Source of the DNA: Timema cristinae | Lineage: Eukaryota; Arthropoda; Insecta; Phasmatodea; Timematidae | Direction: 5' to 3' | Assembly (NCBI GenBank): GCA_039000515.1 | Contig: JBCFYV010000012.1 | Span: 3,068,005-3,132,004 of the forward strand | Length of the DNA: 64,000 nt | In this document: positions 23,604-37,180 of the stretch, in pieces | How positions within the stretch are numbered: the first letter of the stretch is position 1 | Layout: each line of letters starts with the position of its first letter | The notes under the pieces: generated by a model | Databases searched by the model: none | What the model was told of the DNA's origin: nothing | Seen by the model: only the letters and a program-made list of their open reading frames with translations | Program-made: the position numbers and the translations under genes

Positions 23604-26600
23604 CCTATCCCTATCATCAGCTAGTTCTACCCAGTCCAACTCATTACACCCTATCCCTATCATCAGCTAGTTATATCGAGTCCACCTCATTACACCCTAT
23701 CCCTATCATCAGCTAATTATATCCAGTCCACCTCATTACACCCTATCCCTATCATCAGCTAGTTATATCGAGTCCACCTCTTTAAACCCTATCCCTATCA
23801 TCAGCTAGTTATATCGAGTCCAACTCATTACACCCTATCCCTATCATCAGCTAATTATATCCAGTCCACCTCATTACATCCTATCTCTATCAACAGCGAG
23901 TTATATCAAATCTAGCTCATTACACCCTATCCCTATAATCAGCTAGTTATATCCAGTCCACCTCATTACATCCTATCCCTATCATCAGCTAGTTATATTC
24001 AGTCCACCTCATTACACCCTATCCCTATCATCAGCTAGTTATATCCAGTCCACCTCATTACACCCTATCGTAGTTTATTCAGTCCACCTCATTACACCCT
24101 ATCCTCTATCATCACCAGCTATATCCAGTCCACCTCATTACACCCTATCCCTATCATCAGTAGTTATATTCAGTCCACCTCATTACACCTTCATACCATA
24201 TATTCCATACTATTACCTATCATCTCACGTATATCAGCACCTCATTACAACCTAATCCCTATCATCAGCTAGCTATATCCAGTCCACCTCATTACAACAC
24301 TATCCCTATCATCAGTAGTTCATATCCAGTCCACCTCATTACACCCTATCCTATCATCAGCTAGTTATATTCAGTCCACCTCATTACACCCTAACTCTAT
24401 CATCAGCCTAGCTATATCCAGTCCACCTCATTACACCCTATCCCTATCATCAGTAGTTATATCCAGTCCAACTCATTACACCCTAATCCTATCATCAGCA
24501 GCTATATCCAGTCCACTCATTACACCCTATCCCTATCATCAGCTAGTTATATTCCAGTCCACCTCATTACACCCTATACCTATCATCAGCTAGTATATTC
24601 AGTCCACCTCATTACACCCTATCCCTATCATCAGCTAGTATATCCAGTCCACCTCATTACACCCTATCCCTATCATCAGCAGTTATCCAGTCCACCTCAT
24701 TACACCCTATCCCTTTTCATCAGTAGCTTATATCCAGTCCACCTCATTACACCCTATCCTATCATCAGCTAGCTATATCCAGTCCACCTCATTACACCCT
24801 ATCCCTATCATCAGTCAGTTATATCAGTCCACTCATTACACCCTATCCTATCATCAGCTAGTTATATCCAGTCCAACCTCATTACACCTATCCCTATCAT
24901 CAGCTAGTATATCCAGTCCACCTCATTACACCTATCCCTATCATCAGCTAGCTATATCCAGTCCACCTCATTACACCCTATCCCTATCATCAGCAGTTAT
25001 ATCCAGTCCACACTCATTACACCCTATCCCTATCATCAGATAGTTATATTCAGTCCACCTCATTACACCTAACTCTTCATCAGCCAGCTATATCCAGTCC
25101 ACTCATTACACCCTATCCCTATCATCATAGTTATATCAGTCCACCTCATTACACCCTAATCCTATCATCAGCCAGCTATATCCAGTCAATCATTACACCC
25201 TATCCCTATCATCAGTCAGATATTCAGTCCACATCATACACCTATCCTATCATCAGCTAGTTATATCCAGTCCACTCCATTACACCTACCTCTATCTATC
25301 ACAGCTATATCCAGTCCACTCATTACACCCTATCCCTATCATCAGTAGTTATATCAGTCCACCTCATTACACCCTATCCTATCATCAGCTAGCTATATCC
25401 AGTCCACTCATTACACCCTAACCTATCATCAGCTAGTTATATTCAGTCCACCTCATTACACCCTAACCTATCATCAGCCTTAGTATATCCAGTCCAACTC
25501 ATTACACCCTATCCTATCATCAGTTAGTTATATTCAGTCACCTCATTACACCCTATCCTATCATCAGCTAGTATATCCAGTCCACCTCATTACACCTATC
25601 CCTATCATCAGCAGCTATATCCAGTCCACCTCATTACACCCTATCCCTATCATCAGATAGTTATATCAGTCCACCTCATTACACCCTAACTCTATCATCA
25701 GCCAGTATATCCAGTCCACCTCATTACACCCTATACCTATCATCAGATAGTTATATTCAGTCCACCTCATTACACCCTATCCTATCATCAGCTAGCTATA
25801 TCCAGTCACTCATTACACCCTATCCTATCATCAGCTAGCTATATCCAGTCCACTCATTACACCCTATCCCTATCATCAGATAGTTATATTCAGTCCACCT
25901 CATTACACCTATCCCTATCATCAGCCAGCTATATCCAGTCCACCTCATTACACCCTATCCCTATCATCAGACCAGCTATATCCAGTCCACCTCATTACAC
26001 CCTATACCTATCATCAGCTAGCTATATCCAGTCCACCTCATTACACCCTATCCTATCATCAGCCAGCTATATCCAGTCCACCTCATTACACCCTATCCCT
26101 ATCATCAGCTAGCTATATCCAGTCCACCTCATTACACCCTATCCCTATCATCAGCAGCTATATCCAGTCCACCTCATTACACCCTATCCTATCATCAGCC
26201 AGCTATATCCAGTCCACTCATTACACCCTATCCCTATCATCAGATAGTTATATTCAGTCCACCTCATTACACCTATCCCTATCATCAGCCAGCTATATCC
26301 AGTCCACCTCATTACACCCTATCCCTATCATCAACAGCTATATCCAGTCCACCTCATTACCCCTATCCTATCATCAGATAGTTATATTCAGTCCACCTCA
26401 TTACACCCTAACTCTATCATCAGCAGCTATATCCAGTCCAACTCATTACACCTATCCCTATCATCAGTAGTTATATCCAGTCCACCTCATTACACCTAAT
26501 CCCTATCATCAGCTAGTTATATCCAGTCCACTCATTACACCTATCCCTATCATCAGCTAGCTATATCCAGTCCACCTCATTACACCCTATCCCTATCATC

Positions 26601-28302
26601 AGATGTTATATTCAGTCCACCTCATTACACCCTACCTATCATCAGCCAGTTATATTCAGTCCACCTCATTACACCTACCTATCATCACCAGTATATCCAG
26701 TCCACCTCATTACACCCTATCCCTATATCAGTAGTTATATCCAGTCCAACTCATTACACCTATCCTATCATCAGCAGCTATATCCAGTCCACCTCATTAA
26801 CCCTATCCCTATCATCAGATAGTTATATCAGTCCACCTCATTACACCCTAACCTATCATCAGCAGCTATATCCAGCCACTCATTACACCCTATCCCTATC
26901 ATCAGATAGTTATATCAGTCCACCTCATTACACCCTAACCTATCATAGCCAGCTATATCCAGTCCAACTCATTACACCCTATCCCTATCATCAATAGTTA
27001 TATTCAGTCCACCTCATTACACCCTAACTCTATCATCAGCCAGCTATATCCAGTCCACCTCATTACCCCTATCCCTATCATCAGATAGTTTATTCAGTCC
27101 ACCTCATTACACCCTAACCTATCATCAGCCAGTATATCCAGTCCAACCATTACACCGTATCCCTATCATCAGCCAGCTATATCCAGTCCAACTCATTACC
27201 CTATCCTATCATCAGCTAGCTATATCCAGTCCACCTCATTACACCCTACCCTATCATCAGCAGCTATATCCAGTCCACCTCATTACACCCTATCCTATCA
27301 TCAGTAGTTATATTCAGTCCACTCATACACCCTAACTCTATCATCAGCCAGCTATATCCAGTCCACCTCATTACACCCTATCCCTATCATCAGATAGTTA
27401 TATTCAGTCCACCTCATTACACCCTAATCTATCATCACCCAGCTATATCCAGTCAACTCATTACACCCTATCCCTATCATCACCAGCTATATCCAGTCCA
27501 CCTCATTACACCCTATCCTATATCAGCTAGCTATATCAGTCCACCTCATTACACCCTATCCCTATCATCAGCCAGTTATATCCAGTCCACCTCATTACAC
27601 CCTATCCCTATTATCAGATAGTTATATCCAGTCCACCTCATTACACCCTATCCCTATTATCAGTAGTTATATTCAGTCCACCTCATTACACCCTATCCCT
27701 ATCATCAGCCAGCTATATCCAGTCCACCTCATTACACCCTATCCCTATCATCAGTTAGTTATATTCAGTCCACCTCATTACACCCTATCCCTATCATCAG
27801 CCAGTTATATCCAGTCCACCTCATTACACCCTATCCCTATTATCAGATAGTTATATTCAGTCCACCTCATTACACCCTATCCCTATCATCAGCTAGCTAT
27901 ATCCAGTCCACCTCATTACACCCTATCCCTATCATCAGCCAGTTATATCCAGTCCACCTCATTACAACTAATCCCTATCATCAGCTAGCTATATCCAGTC
28001 CACCTCATTACACCCTATCCCTATTATCAGATAGTTATATTCAGTCCACCTCATTACACCCTAACTCTATCATCAGCCAGCTATATCCAGTCCAACTCAT
28101 TACACCCTATCCCTATCATCAGTTAGTTATATTCAGTCCACCTCATTACACCCTATCCCTATCATCAGCCAGCTATATCCAGTCCACCTCATTACACCCT
28201 ATCCCTATCATCAGCCAGCTATATCCAGTCCACCTCATTACACCCTATCCCTATCATCAGATAGTTATATTCAGTCCACCTCATTACACCCTAACTCTAT
28301 CA
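23604..28302. repeat. 46-bp satellite array, about 100 copies
   Basis: The unit is CCTCATTACACCCTATCCCT plus ATCATCAGCTAGTTATATCC plus AGTCCA. The last part varies between subfamilies (AGCTAG, AGCCAG, AGATAG, and TATTCAG against TATCCAG). Sequence flanking the array on both sides (TTATATGACATTAG before it, CTAATGTAATCCTCCCA after it) matches the flanks of the four-copy 35-bp minisatellite inside the palindrome arms (4583-4850). So this is the same repeat locus type with the array expanded. Between about 24060 and 27540 single-base deletions are very frequent; both edges are clean. Confidence 0.95.
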
Positions 28303-28629
28303 GCTTCATTCTAATGTAATCCTCCCAACCGTGCCTCTTCACATCTTGCCATTAGGTTTGCCAGTCAATCGCTTGATCGCAGTTGCATAGATTCTTCCGT
28401 TCGCGCTCAATTTCCTGTCCACTCTAACCCAAGAGATGTGATCACATTAGCAATGTCAGGTAAATAGCTTATCATTATATAATCTCCTACACTCATCATT
28501 ACCTTCATCCCTTTTCGAGCCAAATTTTTTCTAAGTACTTGCTTGTTTACAAATACCCTGAATTTTCTCTCATCACACAAGGAAAAGTAAATAGTTTTTT
28601 AAAATAACTTAAACATATTATATGTTCAC
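28303..28629. other. satellite flank related to palindrome arm
   Basis: Positions 28308-28420 align with about 4775-4880 of the palindrome arm (CTAATGTAATCCTCCCAACC against CTAATGTTATCCTCCCATCT, then CCAGTCA). Positions 28622-28629 are the left TSD of the hAT element that follows. Confidence 0.6.
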
Positions 28630-31600
28630 TAGGGGTGTGTGAAGCCAGTTTTTTCAGTTCGAAGCGATGTTGAAGCGAATATTCAGACTATTCTCGAAGT
28701 CGAATCGAAGTTAGAATAAAATTTAAACAAATAATAATAGCTCTGGAAACAAATTATTTATCTAAAAAAAACTGGATTTTTTTGCTTAATATATTTATAT
28801 TTGGTTCAAATGTTATTAAATTGATACATTTTATCTAACTTTAATAAAACATTACAATTTAGCCTAATTAAGTAATAATACACAATAAGACATTAACCTT
28901 TTTAGAAAAAAAAGTATATAGGCGTACTAAAAAGACATTTACTTGGGCACGTAAATAGACAAATATATTTTATAAAACAATATAGGTATATACTATATTA
29001 GGTTAAGTTATATGCTAAGAAAATATTTAAACAGGCCTGTGACAATGTGCAATGATATTATCCTATATTTTATTTGCAATTAAACTTTAAAAAATATTCA
29101 CTTCAGGACAGGTTATTTTATAACTTATAAAAAAACTTGTATTAAGAATTAAGAAAAATTAGATCAACATCAAACCTTTTTTATAAGTTAAAATAAAAAC
29201 AAACATTGTAAGAAAATATTTACACAGGCAGTTAGAAGTGTCACTTTCTCTTCAAGTTATTCCTCGACATGAATAGGAGTCAACGATTCATGTCTGGCAG
29301 TTACAATGTTTCCTGAACTAGAAAATACCCTTTCACTGCACAAACTTGTAGCGGGTATTCCCAGGTATTTGAGGGCTACCTTGGAGATATTAGGGTATTT
29401 TCGAGAACCCTCTTCCCTCCACCAGATATAGGGGTTTGCTGATCTGGGCACTCGTGGTTCATTTAGGTAATCCTTCACTTCACTATTGTTGTCTATTGCC
29501 GGTTGGGTGGTATTTGGTATGGAATCAAAACTTGACCATAGTCCAGAACTAGAAGAGGAGCACGAGGGTTGTTCATCTCTTACGTTAGGCTCTAAAGATG
29601 ACTTGTTGCTCAACTTCTTAACTTCAATTGCTAGCGTGTTTACTGCCACCATATCATCAACCAAGACACCTCTAAATCTTGGGTCGGATAGCATGGATGG
29701 GCAGAAAATTGGATCTGAATTGTAGAAACTGAAGCGAGATTTCAAAGCCTTATCTAAACTTCTTGCGAATATTACACCCTCCTTGCTGAGGATAAAAACA
29801 TTTAGATGGGATTTGAGGCAATGAAGGATAGGTATAACCATTGAAGAGGTTGGATAACTGTCTCCACTGATTTCCTTGGTGGCGTCAGCTAGTGGCCCAA
29901 GAACCTCTACAATACCTGCCGCTTGCTTCCATTCAACTGCAGTTAGGACCTCGATGTTATTTTCTGAATTGGCAAGTTCAGCTCCAACAGCTTTTCTAAC
30001 AGCATGTAATCGAGAAAGCATGTTATATTCGCTGGAACACCGTGTGTCCACAAACTGAATTAACTCTAGTACTGGCAATCCCATCTCTTCCATTACAGTA
30101 TGTAATCTTTTTCTTGCGGATGGACAACGACTTTAATGTCCCACAATTGCTTTTGCCTTTGTCAAAAGCGTACAAACACCAGAATATCATGGATAGCTAA
30201 TTGTAGGGAATGGGCAAAACATGGAATAGAAATAAACAGGGAATTAACTGCAGAACGAAAATTTGGAGCATTATCGCTGACATAATATATTGGAAGTTTA
30301 TCTTCATTTAAAGCAATGCCCCATTCTCATACAGCCTCTTGCAGTGTAGCTCTGATGTTCACAGCTGTGTGTGATTCATTAAGTAGCACAGTGTTCATTG
30401 TAAATGACTTGTACTCAAAGTCTGGTTTTAAATAGTGACACGTCAGACTTATGTAACTGTCATGTGCACGTCAGATCCATCAATCTGAGGTAAGCGACAA
30501 AGCAAAAAGTTGGGGTAAATCATTAATAAGTTGATATTTAAAAAAAAATTAATATCATCATCTAGTGCTGGCACATAGTTTCGCGAAAATGTGGTGTGGC
30601 AAGGAACTTTGTAGTTGGGCACTACAAGTTTCATTAAGTTGATGAAGCCTTCTTCCTCCACAAACTCGTATGGCAAGAGACTCATTGCCAACATTTTTGC
30701 AATTTGCTTTGTGATTTTGTGTGCTATTGGGTTGGTAGGCTGCATGATCAAACCTTTCTGAAAGGCACCTTGAATTGTTGACTGAACCACTGTGTCTTTT
30801 TTAGGAGCTGAGGTAGTTTCAGTTTTATTGCCACTTGCTCTTTTAAATTCATTGAATTGAGGTGGATGCGTCTCTAGATGGTTTGAAAGTGTTTTTGTTG
30901 TGCCTGGAATAGAGGGTTTTAAAAATTACAAAACTTTAAATCAAAAATGTAAGTTATATTTTAATCAGATAATAAAAATATTAGGCTTAAATGTATTAAA
31001 ATGATTATATAGTTATAGCATTCAAGCAAATTTAAACTTGAGAAATTAAAGAAGTAATTTGTAAAATCCAATATTACTGTTCAATCTAACACATTAAAAT
31101 AAAATGGAGATAAACTGCAACACTCGCTCTAAATAAGCTATCAAAGTTATTTTTATTCCAGTTTTAAATTTTTAGAAAAAGGTAAATCTTTTGGTATTAC
31201 GAGAAAAATATGCATTGTTTTAAAAAGAAAAACCTTTCTAATAGCAATAAGTCACCTGTTGGCGTCTTGTATTTTTTCAGGCATATATTACACTGGGCAG
31301 TTTTCTTATCAGACGCTCTTATGAAAAATACCCATATTTCACTTTTATTTTTCTTTGTCGAACTAATTGATATTTAACCTATAAATCGATAGGGCCCATC
31401 TTTCGTAAGGTAAACAAATTAAAATAATTTGTATTATAAGCTTGCGCCTCATACATATTAACAAGCATTCTATAATTCAAAGTTTTATTTGTTTTAAATT
31501 GTGAATTGTGTGTGGTAGACATGAATATAATCTACTAGAATAACACCTCAGAATGGTTAAAATTGAAAATACTTTTTTTTTTGCCGAAGCTTCGAATTTT

Positions 31601-31683
31601 TATAAGTAAATTTTGTCAGTTGAAGTCGAAGCTAGTGAATATTCGCTTCGACTTCGAAATTCTCTAAGCTTCACACACCCCTA
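28630..31683 (-). mobile_element. hAT transposon, 3.05 kb, complete ends
   Basis: The ends share TAGGGGTGTGTGAAGC as an inverted repeat (28630 onward, and reverse-complemented to 31683). They are flanked by ATGTTCAC at 28622-28629 and ATGTTAAC at 31684-31691, an 8-bp TSD with one mismatch. Subterminal sequence on both sides is rich in GAAGCGAA/TTCGCTTC motifs, likely transposase-binding repeats. The transposase lies on the minus strand and is broken. Confidence 0.92.
29257..31350 (-). pseudogene. hAT transposase, BED finger split by intron, inactivated
   Basis: Exon 1 (31256 to about 31350) encodes the first half of a BED zinc finger, with AQCNICLKKYKTPTG. A GT-AG intron of 352 nt (30904-31255) follows. 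Exon 2 completes the finger with GTTKTLSNHLETH, giving the C-x2-C and H-x4-H pattern. Further on come a DGSD region (about 30475), SLTCHYL, the VSDNAPNF motif (about 30270), CFAHSLQLAIHD, and the C-terminal dimerisation region near 29260-29440 with NPYIWWREEGSRKYPNISKV and ATSLCSERVFSSSGNI. A frameshift near 30450, a TGA after LQEAV near 30330, and another frame break near 30130 disable it. The intron position and motif order are seen directly; membership of the ZBED/hAT family is inferred from them. Confidence 0.88.
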
Positions 31684-31997
31684 ATGTTAACCTCATGTTA
31701 GGTTTTGCATTATTGTCTACTTATTGTTGAGGTTACCATGCTTATTACTTTACCTTTCTAACTTTAAAAAAAATTGTCGATGTTTACTTATAAAACATAT
31801 CAAAATAAATTGGTTTGGACCATTAATATCTTCAACATTTCAAGTATAATTATCTAGTACATCTAAACTGATTTATCAAGATTAGTTTAAGAAGAACATA
31901 AGTTTAATATCACTATTTTCTTGTTATCATGCATAGCACATGTAAGAACGTACTCCTAACCATCATGTGCATGGTAAGTTTAATTGTTTGCTACCAG

Positions 31998-32250
31998 CTT
32001 CGGTGGCCGTATGGTCTAAAGCGGTACTCTCGCCGTAGACTAGACTGCTGATGATGGAGAGATCAAGGTTTGAATCCCAACTAGGAATACTGAGGGTGGT
32101 TTTTAAAAAAAAAAAAATTCACTCTCCCTCCACGCAAATGCGGGTATACTTTCTATAAATATAACTTTCCCCATTACTAAAATCATTAGTGCAATTATAA
32201 CATAAGCGTATAACCCAAACGGGTAGTAATACACGATGTTAAAAAAATTG
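31998..32250 (+). repeat. near full-length tRNA-derived SINE
   Basis: The head is GCTTCGGTGGCCGTATGGTC with the A box, and the B-box region is GATCAAGGTTTGAATCCCAA, 60 bp downstream. The body contains CACTCTCCCTCCACGCAAAT and GCGGGTATAC. The tail is GCGTATAACCCAAACGGGTA plus GTAATACACGATGTTA. It serves as the reference copy for the family also seen at 5160, 19583, 40155, 57424 and 61443. Confidence 0.85.
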
Positions 32251-33116
32251 TTTGGTTTTACCAATAACTTACATTTTTACTGGTTTCCGTTCGGTTCTTC
32301 ACTTGAGAACCGAAACCGCTTTCGATTCATAGAAAGGTCCACTCTCTGATTTTAGACATATTCGTTGAATACATTATTTATAATTAGACACATAGTGAAA
32401 TGTATATTAATTACCACAAAGATTTTCTCTAATTTTCAATCTATAAATTCTTTGCACATTTTATGCCTACTGGCCTGACGGGGAACTAATTTTGTAAGAG
32501 TGAGGACGGAATCGTTTGGAGGAAATTTACCCGCGCCTGCTTTGAGAAAGGTCAAGAAACAATTTTGGAAAAAAAAAATCAACAGGTTCTCATAGCCTGG
32601 ATAAGAATCCTGATCTCACCCCAGTCACACCTTGGTCCATGTGCCCACTGATGCGCCCTTTTTAGGATACACGTCTCATAGCTTTTGTAAAACAGCAACA
32701 ACATACTTTATTTTCATTAATTTTATGTGAGAATCATTTAATTTACTTTTAAAGAGAAATAGCGATGTGTACACACCATTAGAGATAACTTCCCTTCTCT
32801 CTATTTTAACCAACAGGAGCGCATGTGCCTGTAAAAGTTAGTGGAAGTTTTTGGCTGCTACATCAGTAATAGCGCGATGGCTACGCTACGGTATGATCAG
32901 GGCCCTAATTTTGCTAACATGTCATCTATTTTTGGTACATCACAAACAATGCTCATGATCACATAAATTCGGTTCATGTTGATCCCCTAGTTGAGGAAAC
33001 GTTATTTTATAAGTAATTTATTTGTTAATTTTTTAATTTTTAAATCATATTTTTTTTGTTTATGTCAGGTATTTATGTTGGATAGGTATATTTTTAAATA
33101 CTATATACCATATATA
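32251..33116. other. no supported features
   Basis: A/T-rich sequence. A short imperfect stem, GTTCTTCACTTGAGAACCG, lies at 32293-32311. No gene is visible. Confidence 0.35.
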
Positions 33117-33187
33117 TATAGAGCTTATATATATATATATATATTTATGCATTTACTATATATATGCATTTACTATATATATGCATT

Positions 33188-33252
<65 letters not shown>
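33113..33252. repeat. (TA)n microsatellite
   Basis: Nearly pure TA dinucleotides run from about 33190 to 33252, preceded by three ATGCATTTACTATATAT units (33147-33195). Confidence 0.97.
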
Positions 33253-33253
<1 letters not shown>

Positions 33254-33709
33254 AATGCATAAATACCGGTACTCAAACATAAATGTTTTCAACACACAGT
33301 TGTTGGAATGAATTAAATATTTTTGCAGGCAATGAGCATTGAACCCTCTTTGCTTGTATTGTTGGAAAATACACATTCCTAGCTCAACACTAGAATCAGG
33401 CCCTAACCTGGAAAGGGTTGCATTTAAAAGGGATAGCTATCACTTATAAAGCAGATATTTGCAAATCAATGTTAAGTTTATCAGAATACAAGAGTTTGGC
33501 CGATAGGGGCTTTTCATTGCATGAATGTGCTTTTTGTGTCTATTTGTTAAGTGCGTGTCAGATTGAGACATATAATTATTATATCCATTACAAACTTTCG
33601 TTCATTTATTTAAAACTTAGTCATTCGTTAGAATATGTTGTGTCATTTTAAAGTTCATTTTGTGACCATTTTTCTCTCGTGAAATTTTGTGTCTTGGTAA
33701 TGACTCATG

Positions 33710-33915
33710 ATTAGGGTCTACAGTGGGATGAACACCCCACTGCTAACCAGGAGATCTGGTTTCGAATACATCCGAGTGCAGAAATGTACAAGCATCTACC
33801 TAAAGAGTTAGGAAACTAACATTAGTATGTACATATTGACCTTTTAATTCAGTGGGTAATGTATATGATCGATGATACAAAAGTCTCTGGTTTGATTCGC
33901 GGTGACGGCCAAAAA
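33710..33915 (+). repeat. two tRNA-like heads in tandem
   Basis: The first, at about 33718-33780, has GATCTGGTTTCGAATACATC as a B box. The second, at about 33848-33905, has GTCTCTGGTTTGATTCGCGG. Neither folds into a plausible complete tRNA, so they are probably SINE heads. Confidence 0.4.
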
Positions 33916-34541
33916 TATGGCACTGTCAAATTGTGTCCCTCCCTTTTAGTTAAGTAATTAATACCTTTGTCGTATTGAGTAGGCTGTCTGTTTAGAAATG
34001 AGTAAAGAAGATGAGCTGGGAACATTAGCCTGCACATAAATTAAAATAGTGTATAGACTAGGCCCCCCTTTTCCTTCATTTTCTTACCAAGGGATATTTT
34101 GAGCAGATTTTAGAAAATACAAGTTAAATTTGACTATATTATTGGTGTTACTTAATAGGTAATGATAACACATATCTAAAGTGACAGCTGAAGATCACAT
34201 TACTTACCTTAAGATTACATGAAAGTAGAGCTAGACACTTGTTCCAGCTTAAATATATCCATTCGTAAGAAGATTGGTGTACACATCTAGGATAAATTTA
34301 AAATGCACTTTCTGAACCAATATATCTTATCAAAGCAAGACTTACAAACAAATAACTTCATATCTCATATCAGACACCACACCTAGTCCCCTGAACATCA
34401 AGTCATACTGTGGAAAGGGAAGCCGAACATCGAATACGAGATCAAAGCTGTAGCCTACTAAAACTTATTTTTAGGGGCTGGGTGGGAAGTCATGTTTCTA
34501 CTTTTTTGGAAGAAGGGTGGGGAGGGATTGATAGAGGCAGT

Positions 34542-34868
34542 GCTTTTGCAGTTTTTATAGCAAAATATAGTTGGTAAAAATAAATCAAATACTGCTTCAG
34601 TAAAAACACATAGTTTAATTTTCTTCACAGTGTGATATTAACAGTTCTTGAATATCTGTCACAAGCATAGCAGCATTAGATAAGAAAATTTTTAAATAAA
34701 GATATAAAGTTGTCATTAAATTCTATGACACCCTTGACAGGTTTTTACATATTCAAGAAATGTTTATATTATCACCATGGGAAGAAAATTAAACTCTATG
34801 TCTGTACGGAATCAATATTTGACTTATTTTGGCCAAAAACATGTTTTGCTATAAAAACTGCAAAAACA
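34542..34868. mobile_element. short inverted-repeat pair, possible MITE
   Basis: CTTTTGCAGTTTTTATAGCA at 34543 is mirrored by TGCTATAAAAACTGCAAAAA at about 34845, with about 270 bp between. No TSD was recognised. Confidence 0.4.
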
Positions 34869-34892
34869 TTCTCCTTTACTCGCGTTCCCGAG

Positions 34893-35085
34893 GGGACTGA
34901 ATTGTATCCACTCGGAATGGTATCCATTCCGATAGTTTTGTAATAAACTGCTTTTGTGGAAATCCTGAATTGTATCCACTGAAATTATACCCACAAAAAC
35001 TGGAATTGTATCCACTCGGAATCGTATTCATTCCGATAGTTTTGTAATAAACTGCTTTTGTGAAAATCCTGAATTGTATCCACAA
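34893..35085. repeat. tandem duplication, about 106 bp
   Basis: GAATTGTATCCACTCGGAAT occurs at 34900 and 35005, and GATAGTTTTGTAATAAACTG at 34930 and 35035. An extra GAATTGTATCCACTGAAATT part-copy lies between them. Confidence 0.8.
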
Positions 35086-37172
35086 ATGGCCAACTTGAGG
35101 TTTAACATAAGGAAAGTTTAACGTAAAAACTTTGTCACACTTCTGGTAGAGGGCAGCAGGATGGAATCTTCTCAACTTACTAATTGTATACTAGAGTGCA
35201 GCCTTGTCTAAAAATATTTTCTTAAACATGAAGTATTCATTCTCTTTAAGGATTGCACTGCATACTAGAAAATTAATTTGCAACCTTATTTAACTTGTAA
35301 GATTCTTTTTTTGAGGTCAATACATTTTAAAGTATGTATCGACTTCTATAATTTTAAAGAGATAAATCAATTATTTTATTTGGCAACAGACTTTAACCAC
35401 AATGTTAAAAAATGATTATTGAAAATCTAGCTTTAATTTATTCAAATCTTGTGAGAAACGAGACACTGTTTATGAATTCTGGCAAGAATTTTATTAATGT
35501 GAATTGGCAGCACTGCTTTGCTCATGTCCTATGCTCAGTGAGCTCTAGTGATGGGAAGAATCGAGTAACAGTAGTCGACTACACCTTTTGTGTATCGTAA
35601 TCGGATGTATTCGATTCTTCCAGAACTACTCAAGTAAAAATAGTTGGGCCGTGTTCTTCTTCTAGTTGCTCCCTTTTTTTATCTTAAGATATAATACACA
35701 ATAATGGTTGGCATGTTTAACGTGTTATTTTAATACAAAATCTATTTTCCCATACAGTTCATTTTCCAGTCATACTCTTATCAGCGCACGATTTAGAACA
35801 ATATTCAATCCCCATTCGACATTTTATCAATAATACATCTATGAACATATCGGGAATGGAACTCAGGACGCCTAGCTTGGTTGGCACACCCACTACCAAC
35901 TGTGGTAGTGTTGAATTTATGCTAGGTGTTTCGTTAAAGATTCGAGCCCCAACCTGATTACTAACGGTGACAGTATAACGAGTTTAATAATCCTTAGACC
36001 GATCGACCCCCTAGTGAGGGTAGCAAGTTTCTTCAGTCGGAGGTAAATAAATTGTACGGTAGTGTATCTATGCACATAAAATACACTTTGAAAAATGTAA
36101 TATTGCCTCTACAATTGCAACACAATCCAGTCTATTGAATTATTATTTTAATATCGTAAGCATAATATAGGTATACTCGTTTAAAATCAAAATCAAAAAG
36201 TTTCTTACAAGACAACTTTTTAATGTTTTCATATAAACATTTTAAGAGGCAAGAAAGTTATTCAATTTGTTTCAAATCCCATGTAAGATTTTGCAAGCGA
36301 TGTTCACCACAATTATTACAACCACCATAAAATTACTGTATTTCCCACGCTAGTGGAAATATACTTATGGCGTGATATTAATATATAGACTTTTGAAGCT
36401 GAAAGACGATGTTAATTTTCATAATTTGGTTGAAAAGAAGTGGTTTAAGAATCCGTTTTTTTAGTATATATTGCGTTCACTAGATGCATCAGTGAATGTT
36501 GTATAATACATATATTTGGTGCTTATTTCGTATAAATAATTGTGTTTATTTTTAAGCTACGTAATTGCAACTCCGCTGATTAGAAAAAGAATAGCGTTAA
36601 CGGGGATACCAATGGGATAGAAAGAGACGTAAGTATCTATAAGCGCATCTACTACAATTTAAGAGCGAAACGACCTATCGGTATTCATTATTTGCTCCAT
36701 AAATTTATAAAGGTATTGTACATATTTATGATATTTAGATATTTTAGTAACAATTTATCACACAAAATATAATATAGCCTGACATATTAAAAATTCGCGT
36801 GTCTTATCAAGTGTTAAAAGAAAAAGAAATACTAGAAAATTTATTCTCTCTCACGCATTATATAAAAGACGACAGATAGAAAATTTCATACACAGACGTC
36901 GAAATCAAATCATCATTGGCTGTTTTGATCTGAGTTAGGTTAATCTTATTGATCCTAGTATTTCCATTCTTAACCTAAATTATAGAGTTTAACCATAGCT
37001 AATTGTCGAGAATTAACATCTACAACGATGATCAAGTCACATTTTAAATTCTCCTAACCATAAAATATATTGATAAATGATAACATCCATTACTAATATT
37101 TTGATGAGTATGAAGAGGAAAATGCCCAATTCACTTGTATAATTCGAACATTAACCTGTGGGTGAAATGCGA
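35086..37172. other. non-coding, one possible SINE remnant
   Basis: At 35855-36010 a minus-strand tRNA-like B box (GGGGCTCGAATC in reverse) suggests an old SINE. Otherwise the sequence is A/T-rich without genes. Confidence 0.35.
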
Positions 37173-37180
37173 ACTTAGTT

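Noticed and set aside
23604..28302. Regular direct repeats resembling a CRISPR array
   Set aside because: Units are contiguous with no unique spacers, the genome is eukaryotic, and no cas genes are present. This is a satellite.
32991..33376. ORFs rich in Tyr and Ile
   Set aside because: Produced by the (TA)n microsatellite.
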